From NCBI GenBank assembly GCA_014529385.2, contig CM043947.1, positions 128,246,891-128,310,890 of the forward strand: 64,000 bases of DNA. The letters are read 5' to 3'. The position numbers were made by a program, and so were the translations under genes. This document shows positions 23,610 through 36,295 of this stretch, piece by piece. Under the pieces are notes generated by a model. The model saw nothing but the letters and a program-made list of their open reading frames with translations. It had not been told where the DNA came from and made no database searches. The DNA comes from Adiantum capillus-veneris. Lineage: Eukaryota; Streptophyta; Polypodiopsida; Polypodiales; Pteridaceae. Position 1 is the first letter of the stretch; each line of letters starts with the position of its first letter.

Positions 23610-24265
23610 ATGGATGATGAGGAGTTTCTTTCTTCTTTGTCACCCCAACAGAGACAGTGGAACGTGGAGCGTCATCACTCTGGCGCACCATCACATGTTC
23701 CTACTCCATCCGCATCTCACTCTATTTTGGAGCATTCAACACGCTCTGAAGCTTCGGTGTTGACGAGACGATCTTCACACTCGTCTGGGCGCCGGTGCTC
23801 TAGTGGTGGCGGTGGCGGTGGCGGTTGTTGTGGGGATGCTGCCACTGATGCTTCGACATCGCCTCGTGTTCGACGAGGCTCTTTACCCTCCCCTTCTTTG
23901 CCCGTCCTGATACCAGCCACGATATCGCCATCGACACCAGGTTTTGCGTGGCTGACTGCCATTCCCCGCAGCTACACACCACTAGCTACTCCTCCAGGAG
24001 TCACTCCAGTGGGGACACTCCTCTCTTCGGGGCTCAGACTCTAGTGGAGACACCTGGCGTCCGTACCCTCGTTGACACACCGCTAGAGACCCCTGCCGGG
24101 ACACCCAGGTTCACGCGTCAGTGGCGAAAGGGCTTACCTTACTCCGTCGACTTCAGCGGCGGCATCATCTTGGATGATGAAGGCAAGAAGGTGATTTCGC
24201 GCATGCGCAGTCTTTGCTCTCGGGTGTTTAGACACTACATACTAAACACCTGGAGTGAAGTACCG
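23610..24265 (+). pseudogene. CACTA tnpA-like gene, N-terminal part only (copy 1)
   Basis: It starts MDDEEFLSSLSPQQRQWNVE just after a probable splice acceptor (TTTAATGCAG). A Ser/Pro-rich, Gly-run-containing region follows, with TPS/TPG motifs up to about residue 130. One extra G near 24013 shifts the frame. The second frame continues VDTPLETPAGTPRFTRQWRKG, FSGGIILDDEGKK and NTWSEVP, then stops matching copy 2. The missing C-terminus carries the Transposase_24-type (Ptta/En/Spm) domain in copy 2. In this superfamily tnpA binds subterminal repeats and assists tnpD. Confidence 0.8.
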
Positions 24266-25794
24266 AATGAATTAACAACACTCCCCCAAAAGCTAGAGGC
24301 ATTCATGCCTTTAGCAAAATTTAGACCTGTTTTTGTACCTAGTAGCTTTGCGTATAAGCCATCTCTACCGCCTTTTGTTTGGATCCTTTGGAAATGCTTC
24401 TACCTCAAGTAAATGCATAGTATCAAGCCAATTTTTCCTTTGTGGAGATAATGGAACATGGAGTAGCTTTTTGTTTGTAATGACCTCATACAGTGGCTCA
24501 CTAGTAGCGATACAAGCTTCTTGGTTCTCCTTTGTGGGGAGTGGTTGAGTTCCTATACACTCCTTCACCAGCTTTTCTCCTCTCCAATCTTGGCTCACAA
24601 TGCTTTGGTCACCACAAACCCATGGGAGTTTTACTTGTTTGGTTGCTATAAGAGAGCATAAAAAAACATAGACGTGTCAACTACCAAGTTCATGCCAAAT
24701 AGCTTTGCTCCGTTCTCATTGTAGATAGCAACCCCTATTGTTTTTTTGTTGAGATTTAGAGTGTAGACTCCATCAAGGCAAGGCAAAAAAGATTCTCCTA
24801 GCATCACAAATTCTTTTCCTTCCTTCCTAGGTGGCTCAAGCTTAATCTTTTCCTCATGGCATTCACGGGTTAGCATGCATGCTAAACCACACTTTATCTA
24901 CCACATTGGACTCTGATGTTGGCTTGTTGTTTTGAGACTCCAACTCCTTCTTTTTGGATAAAAAATCCTTCTTGACATGGACCTTCTTGCCGTAGTTCCA
25001 ATATTGAAGAACTGACTTTAGTCGTGACTTGCTCTCCCTTGAGCAATCATGACCCTTTTGCTTTTTAAACCTCTCCTTAGGCCTTCCTCTTATTTCCACT
25101 AACAGTGCAGCACCTGATGATTCACCTATGCTTCTCCTTTGCATTTCCTCACTTAGGAGAACACCCACAACATCATCAAATAGTATTTGTTCCAGAGATA
25201 GAGTTACTTGCAGTTATCACAAGGTTGTCCCAACTATCCGATAGAGGCGATAGTATAAGGAGAGCTCGCACTTTGACATCAAAATCGACTTTCACTGATT
25301 GAAGTTGACTTATGTTGGTGTTAAATTTATCTAGATGTTCTGCAATTGAACCATTCTCTACCATCTTTAGATTGAGCAAGAACTTCATAAGAAATACCTT
25401 ATTGGATGTCGATGGTATCTCGTAGAGGCTGTCAAGTGACTTCGTTAAGTGCTCCGTGGTCTTCATCTCCAAAACATTGAAGGCCATCATTGATGCCAAA
25501 TTTAGCCAAATTTTTCCTAATGACTTTTGGTCAAGGACAATCCACTCTTCATCTGCCATCGTTGTGGTCTTCTTTGCAAGACCACCTAGTGGAAAATAGA
25601 GGTCCTTTTAGTAGAGATAGTCTTCAATATGCATCTTCCAGTGTTGGTAGTTCTTGTCGTTGAACTTCCTGATCTTGAGCTTCCCTTCCTCTGCCAGTAC
25701 TCCCACTCAATTCAACAAATCCTTTCCTTGAGATACTTTAGCTACAAGAAAACCTCGCTTTGATACCAGTTTGTTAGGAAAATATGACATACCT

Positions 25795-25851
<57 letters not shown>

Positions 25852-26383
25852 ACAATATACGTGGTTCACCCAATTAGGATACATCCACGGATAAGCAACC
25901 ACTCAATGTCTTTAATACTTCAAAACAAGATGTAAGTTACAAAGGGATATTTACCCTTTTGGAGCTTCCGCCTTGCTTCTCTCACCACCTCATGTCCACC
26001 TTGTTGCATCAACTTCACAATACACTACAATGTTTCACCTTATCAATCCATTTTGTGTGTAGAAAAGACCTCCTTTTATAGGCCAAAAGGGTTACCCTCT
26101 CTCATGAGAGGCAACCGTGTGTAACTGCCCTTATGTAGACAAGTACGAGTTGAATTCTCCCATGTGTGGTCATCCTTGAAAAGACAAGTCCGATTTGAAA
26201 TCGGCCACCGGTCATTTTTTACCACTTCTCGGCCGTCATCGGGCCATAATATTTTGGTAAAAAGGAATATTCCGCTGAAGCCAGTCTCGAGCAAAGCTCG
26301 AGACTGGACATGAAAATTTTGGTTTTCGACGAGTGATTTTTCTTCGCGCACGATGGCTTCTCCTCATAATGGGGGCCTTACAA
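24266..26383 (-). mobile_element. Truncated copia-like element, minus strand (gag plus possible 5' LTR)
   Basis: On the minus strand a probable LTR (about 26383 to 25771, ends TGTAAGG...CCTAACA, containing (AG)n at 25800-25850) precedes a TGGTATCAAAGC primer-like site at about 25756-25767. Next comes a gag UBN2-like ORF at 25559-25176 (GKIWLNLASMM, FLMKFLLNLKMVENGSIAEHLDKFN, LLILSPLSDSWDNLV). A frame-shifted piece at 25168-24863 has a degraded zinc knuckle, YWNYGKKVHVKKDF. The 24876-24646 ORF is unassigned. No protease, integrase or RT is visible. The left side abuts truncated CACTA sequence at 24265. Confidence 0.65.
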
Positions 26384-27212
26384 ATGTGTGTTATTAATAC
26401 TAAAAATTAGAAGGGGTAAATTAGGCTCTATACTTTACACTCTTTACTCATCAATGCAATTTTTGCCTCATTGCCACTTTCATAAAGACCAACCAAAATA
26501 TCCCAAGCCTATTTTGCAAATTTTGATGAGCGAACGTGGGGAGTAATAGTGCGCTTCACAAAAAATGCAATCAATGCATGAGCCTATACATCTTTTACAT
26601 CACGAGCTTGCTCAACCGTAGAAAAAATAGCTTTGGCAGCAGCAACCCTGCCACTAAAACCGGCAACATCCTCAACATCGCCTACATCCTTAGAACCAGG
26701 ACGTACATCAATGCCCTGCACAATGTTCCAAATGTCCTTTGACACAAAGACATGTTGTATCATGTAAACCCACATAGGGTAATTATCTCCATCCAACCTA
26801 TCTTCAACAGCAAACATCTTGAACACATCTTTGTTGTTGTGAACCATGGTAAATGCTGCACAAACAGAAGAAGACAACTACCCAGAAAGAGGAGAAACAA
26901 AGTGGAAACAAAAAATGCTATATAGAACAAATTGTAGAAGACTATATGAGACCTATTATGTAGAAAACGACACTGATAGAAATTTTGCACAAAATGACAA
27001 AATAGTTTACATAGTACTATCTGTAGTGGAAACAAAGGTCAAAATGAGCCTAGATAAAAAATCTCAGTAGACCAAGCTCTACAAGCTTGATCAAAATATT
27101 TTTTGACCTCAAAACTCTCGCCAAATCTCATAAAAATCAAATAAAGTGAGCAGGCATGCGTTGGAGTTGATGGCGACTAAGCCCGTGAGGATGCAACCTA
27201 CTCTGATACCAA
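26384..27212 (-). pseudogene. Copia-type gag N-terminal fragment with primer site, minus strand
   Basis: A minus ORF at 26877-26584 contains FAVEDRLDGDNYPMWVYMIQHVFVSKDIWNIVQG, the DUF4219/gag start typical of plant copia, abbreviated here: key motifs are LDGDNYPMW and KDIWNIVQG. The frame continues to about 26400 with SSKFAKYAWDILVGLYESGN. A primer site (minus TGGTATCAGAG, about 27199-27209) lies just after a CCAACA LTR-like end at about 27213. The fragment is cut at about 26400 by the neighbouring LTR-like sequence, so it is an older, truncated element. Confidence 0.7.
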
Positions 27213-27871
27213 TTGTTGGAATTAGGGTTTCAAGAAAAAACACACATCTTGGAGAAGAAAAAGGAAGCTCAAGGCACACAACATAGAGTGTATTACTTAG
27301 TGTGCAATGAAAATAAATAAGATAGCCTTGAGTGATGAGCATATATACAATGCACGGGGGAAAAACATCCTAATGAGGGAGAAATGCCTCAGCGGTCCTA
27401 ATGTGTTCACACACATCACTACCACATGTATATGATAACATGCTATAGTTGAGAGTTGGCTTTGTAAGCCGTTTGCGCCATTAAGACCCACAATTGCCTA
27501 TGATGCAAAAAATGAAACTTTTGCTTGATTCAAAATTTGAAATTACTGCTCAATTAAAGAATTTATCAGTGGCTACACAAATCATATGGTTTATGTTTAC
27601 ATGGATTACACATAACCACATGACATAGAACAATTTCACATGAGATGTAACAAAGCCCACATCCCAACAATGAGGACCCTCCTTTCTTATTACTTGAATT
27701 TTGTTATTGATCAAAATAGAAGAGAGACAAAAGCCAATCTGTACATCCATTCTAATAAAGATTCTATAAAGTTTCATGGCACATAAGATTCTGTACATCT
27801 ATTTCTTCATCTTTGGTCAAGTATGTCTTTGAAATGTTAGCTCTTTTGTGGTATATTTACCCCCCCCCCCC

Positions 27872-27902
<31 letters not shown>

Positions 27903-28041
27903 ACACACACTTTTTATTATTTCTACTTGCTTTGATTGGATAAAACATGGACTTTTTCCATAATGAATCCACCGGCACAACCTATGTGGACACCTATCCA
28001 TTCAAAATGATGAGTTTTCTTGTTCTTTTCCAACTTGGCTA
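27213..28041. other. Probable LTR remnant, then low-complexity DNA
   Basis: TGTTGGAATTAGGG at about 27213 is the minus-strand end of an LTR; the other end is not determinable. A C homopolymer of 29 bases at 27860-27888 runs into (AC)n to 27910. No gene is seen. Confidence 0.4.
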
Positions 28042-28196
28042 TGTTGAACCGGAGACAAACACGAGACGAAGGAGAAGAGAGAGAGAGATGACACCACCAA
28101 GTGCAAACCCCAAAGTGTGTCTAGTGATCACACAAGATGTGTTTATATAGAGGGGACCAGGGTGCTATATATAGAGATACTATATATAGCTCAACA
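28042..28196 (-). repeat. 3' LTR of the non-autonomous element (155 bp)
   Basis: In element sense it reads TGTTGAGCTATATATAG to GGTTCAACA. It contains a CTATATAAAC TATA-like site. Confidence 0.9.
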
Positions 28197-28727
28197 CCCC
28201 CACTCAAATGAAGGTCCCTAACTGTGGATGAAAAAACCCTTGGGTGCTCAAGGGAAAAACCCACAGCTCTATAGATACACACCGATTTATTAAAATGTTT
28301 TAAATATACATTCACAATGTTCAAAGGAGCTACATCACTCCTGTTTTACAATGTGCCCTTTCAAGGGTCTTTAACAACCCTATATAGAAAATTGAATTGA
28401 TGGAAATTCTTCAATATGTTTGAGCCGCTTCAATATCTTTGAGCCCATGTACACACTGCTTGATGTGCCTTTCATCCTGTAAACCACATCAACTCAAGAA
28501 ACATATCGAGACGTGAAGGTTAGAAATTAACACTTCACATTTTCCTTAGAGACTGTTCGCGACGCCGCTCTAGAGATGACATAGAAACAAACGTAATGTT
28601 GACGCAATCACATGTGTAGATGACATAGAAACAAACGTAACATCTATGTAATCACATGTGCACAAATATATACAAAGCCGGTATGTAATAAGTACATTGG
28701 GACCCCCAAGATCTCAATTAACAGCTG

Positions 28728-29101
28728 TCATCATCATGGGTTTACGTACCATGGCATCACGGTATTCACCATGGCATAAGAGACGCTAAAAAAAAAACTT
28801 TGAAATAGAAATAATCATGGTTTTACGTACCATGGCATCATAGACATTTTCTTCAAATCAAATAGTAATCATCATCATGGCTTTACGTACACATGGCATC
28901 ACGGTATTCACCATGGCACTCGAGACGCTATAAGTATAAATAAATTAAAAAAAAACTTTGAAATAGCATCATCATGGTCTTACGTACCATGACATCTTAC
29001 ACGCTTTCTTCCAATCAAATAGTAGCCATCATCATGGATTTACGTACCATGACATCATGGTATTCGCCATGGCACTAGAGACGCATGGCATCAGAGACGC
29101 T
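28728..29101 (+). repeat. Higher-order tandem array inside the non-autonomous element
   Basis: Two unit types alternate. Type A carries ATCATCATGG, TTTACGTACCATGGCATC, ACGGTATTCACCATGGCA and GAGACGCT. Type B replaces the second half with TTTTCTTCAAATCAAATAGTA. The order is A-B-A-B-A over about 370 bases, so the repeat period is an A+B dimer of roughly 150 bases. Upstream a 45-base tandem duplication (GATGACATAGAAACAAACGTAA) lies at 28573-28660. Confidence 0.8.
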
Positions 29102-30611
29102 AGTTTTGTGTAAAGTCTGCAAAACCTCAAGACAATGATTAATCAGTAGATAATGGCTTGGTAAATCTTGTCATCTCTACATTGGTGATTCAGATGAAAG
29201 CCATCACACACGTTAGTATACGATCACATAAGAAGATCATAAAATTACATGAAGTATGTTATGACAAACTGCAATGAGGTCAGTAGCAACAAAGTACAAG
29301 AACTAATGCTCAAAAAATACAATATAAATATAGCAAGGTCGAGGTGGCTATAGGGCTGTCCCTAATGAAGAAGGCCCAATTTACTGCTCAGGTTGTGTAG
29401 ATTTCTGGCCAAATAAAACAACAATCAAGTACCCTAACTATTGTCGAACTATGAATAACTTAACTGGCTGAGACTTGCACACACCGTCAACATGCATGAG
29501 CTCTTAGCTTTTATGAGATAAATAACACGCTGACCTCTTATCCGCGCTAACCTCTTTCGACTACGTGAGATGCCATACTTTTATAACTACCAATGTTCCT
29601 ACTTTTTGATGATGTGAGACGCCTTGTAGAGGAAAGCTACAAAGTTGGTGTAGTTCGCCACAAAGAGACCGCAGCAATCAAAGCAATTAAAATAATGTGT
29701 TTAAATATGAGCAACATCGGGTGTTAAAACAATGCGCAAAGTGCAACCAGAAATAGCAAATTAGGAGCATCATAAGGCATCCAAGAATAGCGAGCCAATC
29801 TCGTAAGGCAGCCAAGAATAGCCAGGCAAATCTGATCACCATCTCGTCTCTCCTCACACTTAAACACTCAGATTGGCCTTGGCGTATTGTTGGAGGAAGC
29901 TGCACCTATTTCGGCTGCTTCTAGTAGAAAGTCTGTCGGCACGAAGCTGTTGCTCTCACTAACGCTGTTTGCACCCAATAAAGTGATTATACACTACTGC
30001 AGGTCCTCTCTCAGGCCATCCCGTCCTTCCCGTTCTCTCCTGCTTAAGCGGTACTGCAGGCCTGTGGGACTGTAGGTTCTTGCCCGCGACCATAGCTCAC
30101 AGCCTCCTCTCTTGAACTAACAGCCTTCCTGCGCTCATGCAATCAGACCCTAGCCTCGGCCTCCTCTCTTGGAGGCGCACTATAAATACTTCAAACTGGT
30201 AAGGTTTACGAGATGAGGTTAATACTAAATCGATACTAGCAAACGCAAACAAAATTATAAATAAAGCAGCTTGCATGTAGAAGAGCGCCATGGAAAAAAG
30301 GAGCAGCTTGCGTGCAAGAGAGAACCTGCTATATGTAGGATGATATAAGGACTCGTTTTTGCTCAAAGCTGTGTGCGAATCAGTGTGCGCGTGGGATTTC
30401 GGTAATGGTTCTATTTCATTGGTCCAGGTAGAAGACAAAACACCAATAGAAGCCGTAGGGAAATATGCTCCATGCACACACAGAGAACGCAAGAACACAG
30501 CAACTACAGTAAAATACAAGAAAGACAATCAAGAAGAAATAAGTAAAACTTATCTTTGTGCTTGAAGCATAGGGAGTTTCCATAGCCATAGCTCGATAGA
30601 GAACGCATGAA

Positions 30612-30627
30612 GTTGGCTCTGATACCA
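30612..30627 (-). other. Primer-binding site of the non-autonomous element
   Basis: On the minus strand TGGTATCAGAGCCAAC directly follows the 5' LTR. It is of the initiator-Met tRNA type. Confidence 0.9.
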
Positions 30628-30784
30628 TGTTGAACCTGAGACGAACACGAGACGAAGGAGAAGAGAGAGAGAGAGATGACACCACCAAGTGCAAACCCCA
30701 AAGTGTGTTTAGTGATCACACAAGATGTGTTTATATAGAGGGGACCAGGGTGCTATATATAGAGATACTATATATAGCTCAACA
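30628..30784 (-). repeat. 5' LTR of the non-autonomous element (157 bp)
   Basis: Same sequence as 28042-28196 with two extra bases in the GA run and about three substitutions. Confidence 0.9.
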
Positions 30785-33700
30785 GGCTACCCCTTAGATA
30801 TTCCCCCTTGTGGGAGGTTACCCTTATAGACTCGGGTGCATTTTAAAGGTCACCTAGTGATGATATGGATTAACATGGTGTAACTCTTCCCCTTTTACCG
30901 ATGTCGGCTTCACACCCAGAATATCATCTTCCCCCTCTTTCCTTCTCCCCCCCTTTTCCGCATATCTGGATCTTAGGTGGCTCTATACACATTGACCTAA
31001 ATTTACATGGTCCTAGCCCCCTCTCAAGAAACTGCATTTGTGACCCTTATGAAATGGTGTCATGTCCGATCGAACATGTTATGATGAGAGATATTGCTCC
31101 TTGCACCTCATGATGGTTCAACCTTGACCTACTACTATTTAAAGAGGTGAGGGTGCTTTTTGCCCCTCACTTAACCTTGTCAATGTTTTTAAGTGTGTGT
31201 TTTTGAAAGAGAGGAGTGTGCTCATTTTGCTGCTTTTTGTATGGACATGGAACTCATAGAGCAACCTATGCAGGTTTGTGGAACTACCTAGTTTATTTTC
31301 GTTCGCACTCGTTACTGCCCTCTATCAATAGGGTTTCTCTGTGGTGTTGTAGGATTTTTTAATTTGTCTCACTTAAGAATTTGGGTAGGATACACAATGG
31401 GTTGATTTATTTCAGCTGTTATGGGTGTTTTTCTTCACATTGATAGGTGGTGCATAATGTGGAAAGATAGAGTTGGTTTTAAAAAACTCTCCCTGCTCTG
31501 ATGCTATTGTCTACTATCTTAAAGGTGCCTGGTAATTTGGTAAAATGAGCTTGATAGAGCCTCGATATGTGGTGGTTAGGCCAAAAAATCTATATACCAT
31601 CACCTTTTAAAGGTGGCTCACAGTGGTTGGATATTTTTGATGGTAATAAAAGGTAAGTTGCACCGTTTTAGACGGATTTCTTTGGTTTTTGTAGAAGTAA
31701 TGGAACTTGGTGGGTTGCAACACCAAAAGGGTTACGTCCTTGCCCAAAGGGATCTTGTTACATTTCCACATTGATGATATTTCTAATTTGTTCCTACCAT
31801 GACTAATGATGATACTACGGACTATCGTTTTGGATATGTAAGGGATTGATTGTGTAAGCACTTGGTAAGTGTTCTCACATCACCTACATTGGGTTTCCAG
31901 CTGAATGGGATATTTAAGTTTTATAGAGAGCACATGGCGTCACTATTAATTTTGAATTATGGCCTTTTCTAGTGGCTAATGGCTTGTTGAGATTGATAAG
32001 TAATTACGTCATGATTTTGGCTTGGTTAAACTTCGGTCTCGGTACCATGTTTCCTGTGTTTGTTGGAAAAATAAGGGGGAGGGTTGGTATGTTATACCCT
32101 TAATGTTTGTAGGAAAAACTATGGATTATTGTATGTAATGGAGTGAAGGCATCATTGGATACTCTCTACCCTGAAGGCACCAATTAAATGTACTCTGGGT
32201 TTACGGATTGCGTGTGTTTGAATACTATAGGTATCGTTCTCTTATTTTCTTACTATGGTTGGATTCTAGCTGGTCCATATAATATTGGGTTGGTGTTGGG
32301 TTGCTAGCAAAATCAGAATGTCGCTTTTAGTGTGGTATACTACTCACTACAGTTTGGGTCTTGTTGCAGGTTTTGATAACAATGTATTGGTTGAGCTGAC
32401 TGGATTTAGGAGGTGTCAATGTATTGGCTGAGATGACTGGATTTAAAGGGTGTTTTTCATATTAGGCATGGCGTCGTTACACCTTTTTTGATACACTTTT
32501 TGGTGCTTTCGGGTACCTCTTGCTCAATTGAGTAATGTTAGTATGTTTTGGCCTGATATGCTTAGTCGAGTTTGAGGCCTAAACCAGACCGGAGGTGTTT
32601 TTTTGTGAGGGTCGTATCTAATGCTGAAGTTTAGGTCACTATGGTTTGCTTGTTGGACTTATGGATGGAGGTGGTAAAATGAATACCACATACACTTGAT
32701 TGTTCTAGAGGAGTTGCTTGACTGATTTTCTCTACATTAATTAGAATCTTGACAACCTTGCAAAGTAATTCATGGTGTTGTATGGTTGAGGAATAGATAC
32801 AAAATAACTTTGGACTGCTATTAGGACGCTTGGATCAAAAGCGGTGATGTCCTTCTAATCAAATTATTATGTATGTTAATATCTATTTAAGGTCTAATAA
32901 AAATGAGCTATATAGAAACCATACATATAATGAGTTCCATAATTCAAGGGGGTAATAACCTTTTTATGAGCATTAAAATGAAATTAACAAAATCCACACC
33001 TTGTACTTTACAAACCTGGAACATGTGTGCACTTTTGACAATAGTTTTGAGTTGAAAAAGTCGTAACTTGGACATGGATAACTTGAACATGGATAACAAC
33101 TGATATAGTCCATTGACACCTGTAAAATACATTCAAGGCTAACATATCTGTTGTCTTGTTTGAATGGATTCAGGTAAAGACTCTATTCTTTCTTGGAAGT
33201 TTTTTGGCTTTGTCGTCGTCCATCCTTCATGTACATGACTCTTTCCACTTTATGAAGCATACAATACAAGTCGTCCTTTATACTTGTACACTGGAATAGA
33301 CCTCATTCTTATTGCAATGTACAAAGATAATTCTAAGACAAAGTTGTTTTCGTGCTATCCTTGATCACTTGTCTTAAGCCAGTTGTCTTTTGAATTGTTA
33401 TGTACATTTGTGTTTATGTATTTAAGTAAAACACACACACACAAAGCTCCACACAATAGGTATGCCAAGAAAATACATTTCAAAAGCAAGAAAGTCTAGA
33501 GAATTCACAAGTGTGACAAAAACAATATCTATGTCTTCACTTAGAAAATCACTTAGGGAGGAGAAGCCACAAATAGACACTATCAATTCAATGAGGAAAT
33601 GTGTCCCAAAACATGAACACGAGGAGTAAGAAATCAATGCCATATGATTGGAGGACCAAAGATTTAGCTTCAATTATGCCAATGAGCAAAGAAAATCAAT

Positions 33701-34287
33701 TCAAATGAATCTTTACTCTCATATATGGCTACCAGGTAAAGATAATGATTGAAAATGTTAGTGTTGTATGTTTATATGAAGACAATCTTGTGATTAATTT
33801 CTCTTTGTCAAGACTAAAAGTAAAACAAACGTCCTATGTTGCTCATTATATATGACATACAATCTTAGATAAGCCTATATAGTTGCAAACAGATATGAGA
33901 CTAAAAGTATAACAAACCTATGTGCTCATTATATATGATATATATACAATCTTAGATAAGCCTATAGGGTTGATGCACTTAGTGGTGGAAGAATTGAGCA
34001 AACATAAGAATGGATCGAGTTACACAAAGGTAGAAGAAGAGCAATCCTACACCTATGTAAAATCCAAAAGATAAATAAAGTTAGAGAAAAAGGTGTCATA
34101 AATAGTATTCTCAATTCATATCCATCCCAAGAGAAACATAAATACTTTCAACGAGGTATATAGAAGAACCATTAACATAATGGTATTTAATTATTGTACA
34201 TTAATATATATTTTTTGTATGGATGACAAGTGGGAAGCAGCTTAAATCATTAAATTATCTAATGGTGGATATTAGATGCTCATGGAT

Positions 34288-34378
<91 letters not shown>

Positions 34379-35720
34379 TTGTAATAATTCTGAAATTTCT
34401 AAATGGATTCACATCAGTTTATGGAGGGACCCATGCGAGGGAAGTAGGATACTGAGGGATTCACTATTGGTAATGAAGGGATGTCACCTGCGTGCATCAA
34501 AATTAGAGAAACCCCCTATGTACGTTATCTTACATGCTAACCTACCCCCCTACATACAAACAAGATACGGACGTTCTTGCAATGAGCCATCCCCCCTGAT
34601 ACGAATTTTGTACGGAATGTAATGACCCACTACTTTATGTATACTAACAACACATGCTTTTGCAAAAATACATGATGAACTGCAGATGAACATAAGTGTA
34701 CATTGTAGTGTTTTTCATTTTCAATTGATGCTACGAGAACAAACCATGAAAAGAAACAAATATAATGAATACTAAATTAAAATAAACCTATCATTTCAAT
34801 GTAGTTTGTCAAAAAACGAATAGCATTTGCCTTGTAAACTGATACAAATCTCAATCTCAAAACATATGATACTAGCCACCTACTTAGTAGGCTTCCCACA
34901 TGGGATTTAAGGCACACATATGAAATGAATTGTTTTCTAAATAACAAAAAATGCATACTCTTAAACAACCATGAAAAGCTTCAATCATCAGATCAAAACA
35001 CATTACAAAACAACCCATTAAAATATTAATCTTTTTGAACAAAAACAATTATATGTGATATGAATGCACGTCTATGCTTAAGCAAAATGAAACATTTAAA
35101 AAATCACTCTTTGTATTTAAATTTGAGTTTGTACATAAAATATAAATCTTAAAAATTTCACCGCAGTCTCCTTTCTATAGAGACCTCTTTCTAAACAAAA
35201 ATCAGTACACCCTTTTCTTGGGCTCCCACATGGGATTTTCATCACATAATTTCTATTTCCACAAAAATTGTCCACCTCATCTTGGGCTCCCACGTGGGAT
35301 TTAAGGATTATCTTACACATTAAAATCAAACACATTTTCAATAGAGTCAAAGTAATCTAACTTCAAAGTGGTGGTATGACCTGCATATCATAGTACATAG
35401 GAAACATCCAATCACATAGTCTTGAATCACACGATTACCAAAAGGCCATGTCCACATCGATAGGCAATCATGTACACAACAAACACAAAATGAAAACATA
35501 AAAGTAGCCTACCAAAATTAACTTAAGAACCCTCAAAAGAAAAGTACATTCCAAGTGCTATTATGTCATGCTTCTCATACTACACAATCAATAAAATGGC
35601 ATATCCATGTCATACGGTTGCCATCTACATAAAATACATAAATCAAAACATCAAAATGAAATGTCTGAAGAGAGTTTCCTAAACGAAGTGCGCACCCCTT
35701 AATTAACGTTTCACTGGTCC
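30785..35720. other. Gene-free AT-rich stretch
   Basis: No ORF exceeds about 90 codons and none is recognisable. A (CT)n-(TA)n compound microsatellite lies at 34289-34376. The segment 34170-34480 resembles 63500-63730 (shared AATGGTATTTAA, TATCTAATG.TGGATAT and GAGACCCATG motifs), a diverged dispersed repeat. The phrase CTTGGGCTCCCACATGGGAT occurs in three variants near 34886, 35217 and 35281. Confidence 0.5.
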
Positions 35721-35970
35721 TGTGCGCTCCTTGCCGCACTGTCGAAGCAAGGGACTTGCCAATACACCGTATGCGAGCCACAAACGGCTCCAAGCACACA
35801 ACAAGCCTAAACTAGCAAGCTCAAGAAAACAAAGGGTGTGTCACTCACCGCTCTACGCTCGCCTTCGTGGTGGATTCCTCGCCGCGATGAAGAAGAAGCT
35901 GCAGTCGTGCCGCGCTCAACCGCTTCGCCGCCGTCGTGCCTTCGTAATGCTCGATCGCACACACACTCTC

Positions 35971-36001
<31 letters not shown>

Positions 36002-36295
36002 AGGAGGTGAAGAAGAAGAAGATGGAGATGGAGCAAGAGCACTCTTCAATTGCACAAATGAGAGAATGAGTAAAAATTAGGTTTAGTTGGCTTTTATAGG
36101 AGCTCACCCCATTCACACTTGGGCGCCCATGCTTAACCAACTAATCCCTTGAATGTCCAAGTTAAAGTGCGCCTCTCATCGGCGATCACTCTACCTTTCC
36201 CTATTGGTCCGACAAGCCCGGTACCTGACTCTACCAAATACATAATACACGTCCGTCGTAGGTGATGGGGTGTCCGTGTGCCGTGAGGGTTAACA
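35721..36295 (-). repeat. 3' LTR of the gag-protease element (575 bp)
   Basis: It contains a (CT)n(CA)n run near 35970-36001 and a GAAGAAGAAG run. Its small ORFs are duplicated in the other LTR and are not genes. Confidence 0.95.

Larger units (their letters stand above)
28042..30784 (-). mobile_element. Complete non-autonomous LTR retrotransposon (2.74 kb)
   Basis: Two direct repeats of 155 and 157 bases (28042-28196 and 30628-30784) start TGTTGAACC and end CTCAACA on the plus strand. GGCTA flanks both outer sides (28037-28041 and 30785-30789), a perfect 5-bp target duplication. On the minus strand a TGGTATCAGAGCC primer site follows the 5' LTR (30627 downward) and a TGAGTGGGGG polypurine tract precedes the 3' LTR (28206-28197). 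The LTRs differ at about three bases plus GA-repeat length. The interior has no gag, protease, integrase or RT; ORFs at 30097-30528 and 29687-29905 resemble no family I know. It fits a LARD/TRIM-like element mobilised in trans. Confidence 0.92.

Noticed and set aside
27860-27910. C29-(AC)n run as a regulatory structure
   Set aside because: A homopolymer plus dinucleotide run is most simply slippage, and its length may be an assembly artefact.
35722-36140. Small ORFs in the LTR of the gag-protease element
   Set aside because: Identical ORFs occur in the other LTR at 44005-44423. They are LTR sequence with CT/CA and GAA runs and show no coding signature.
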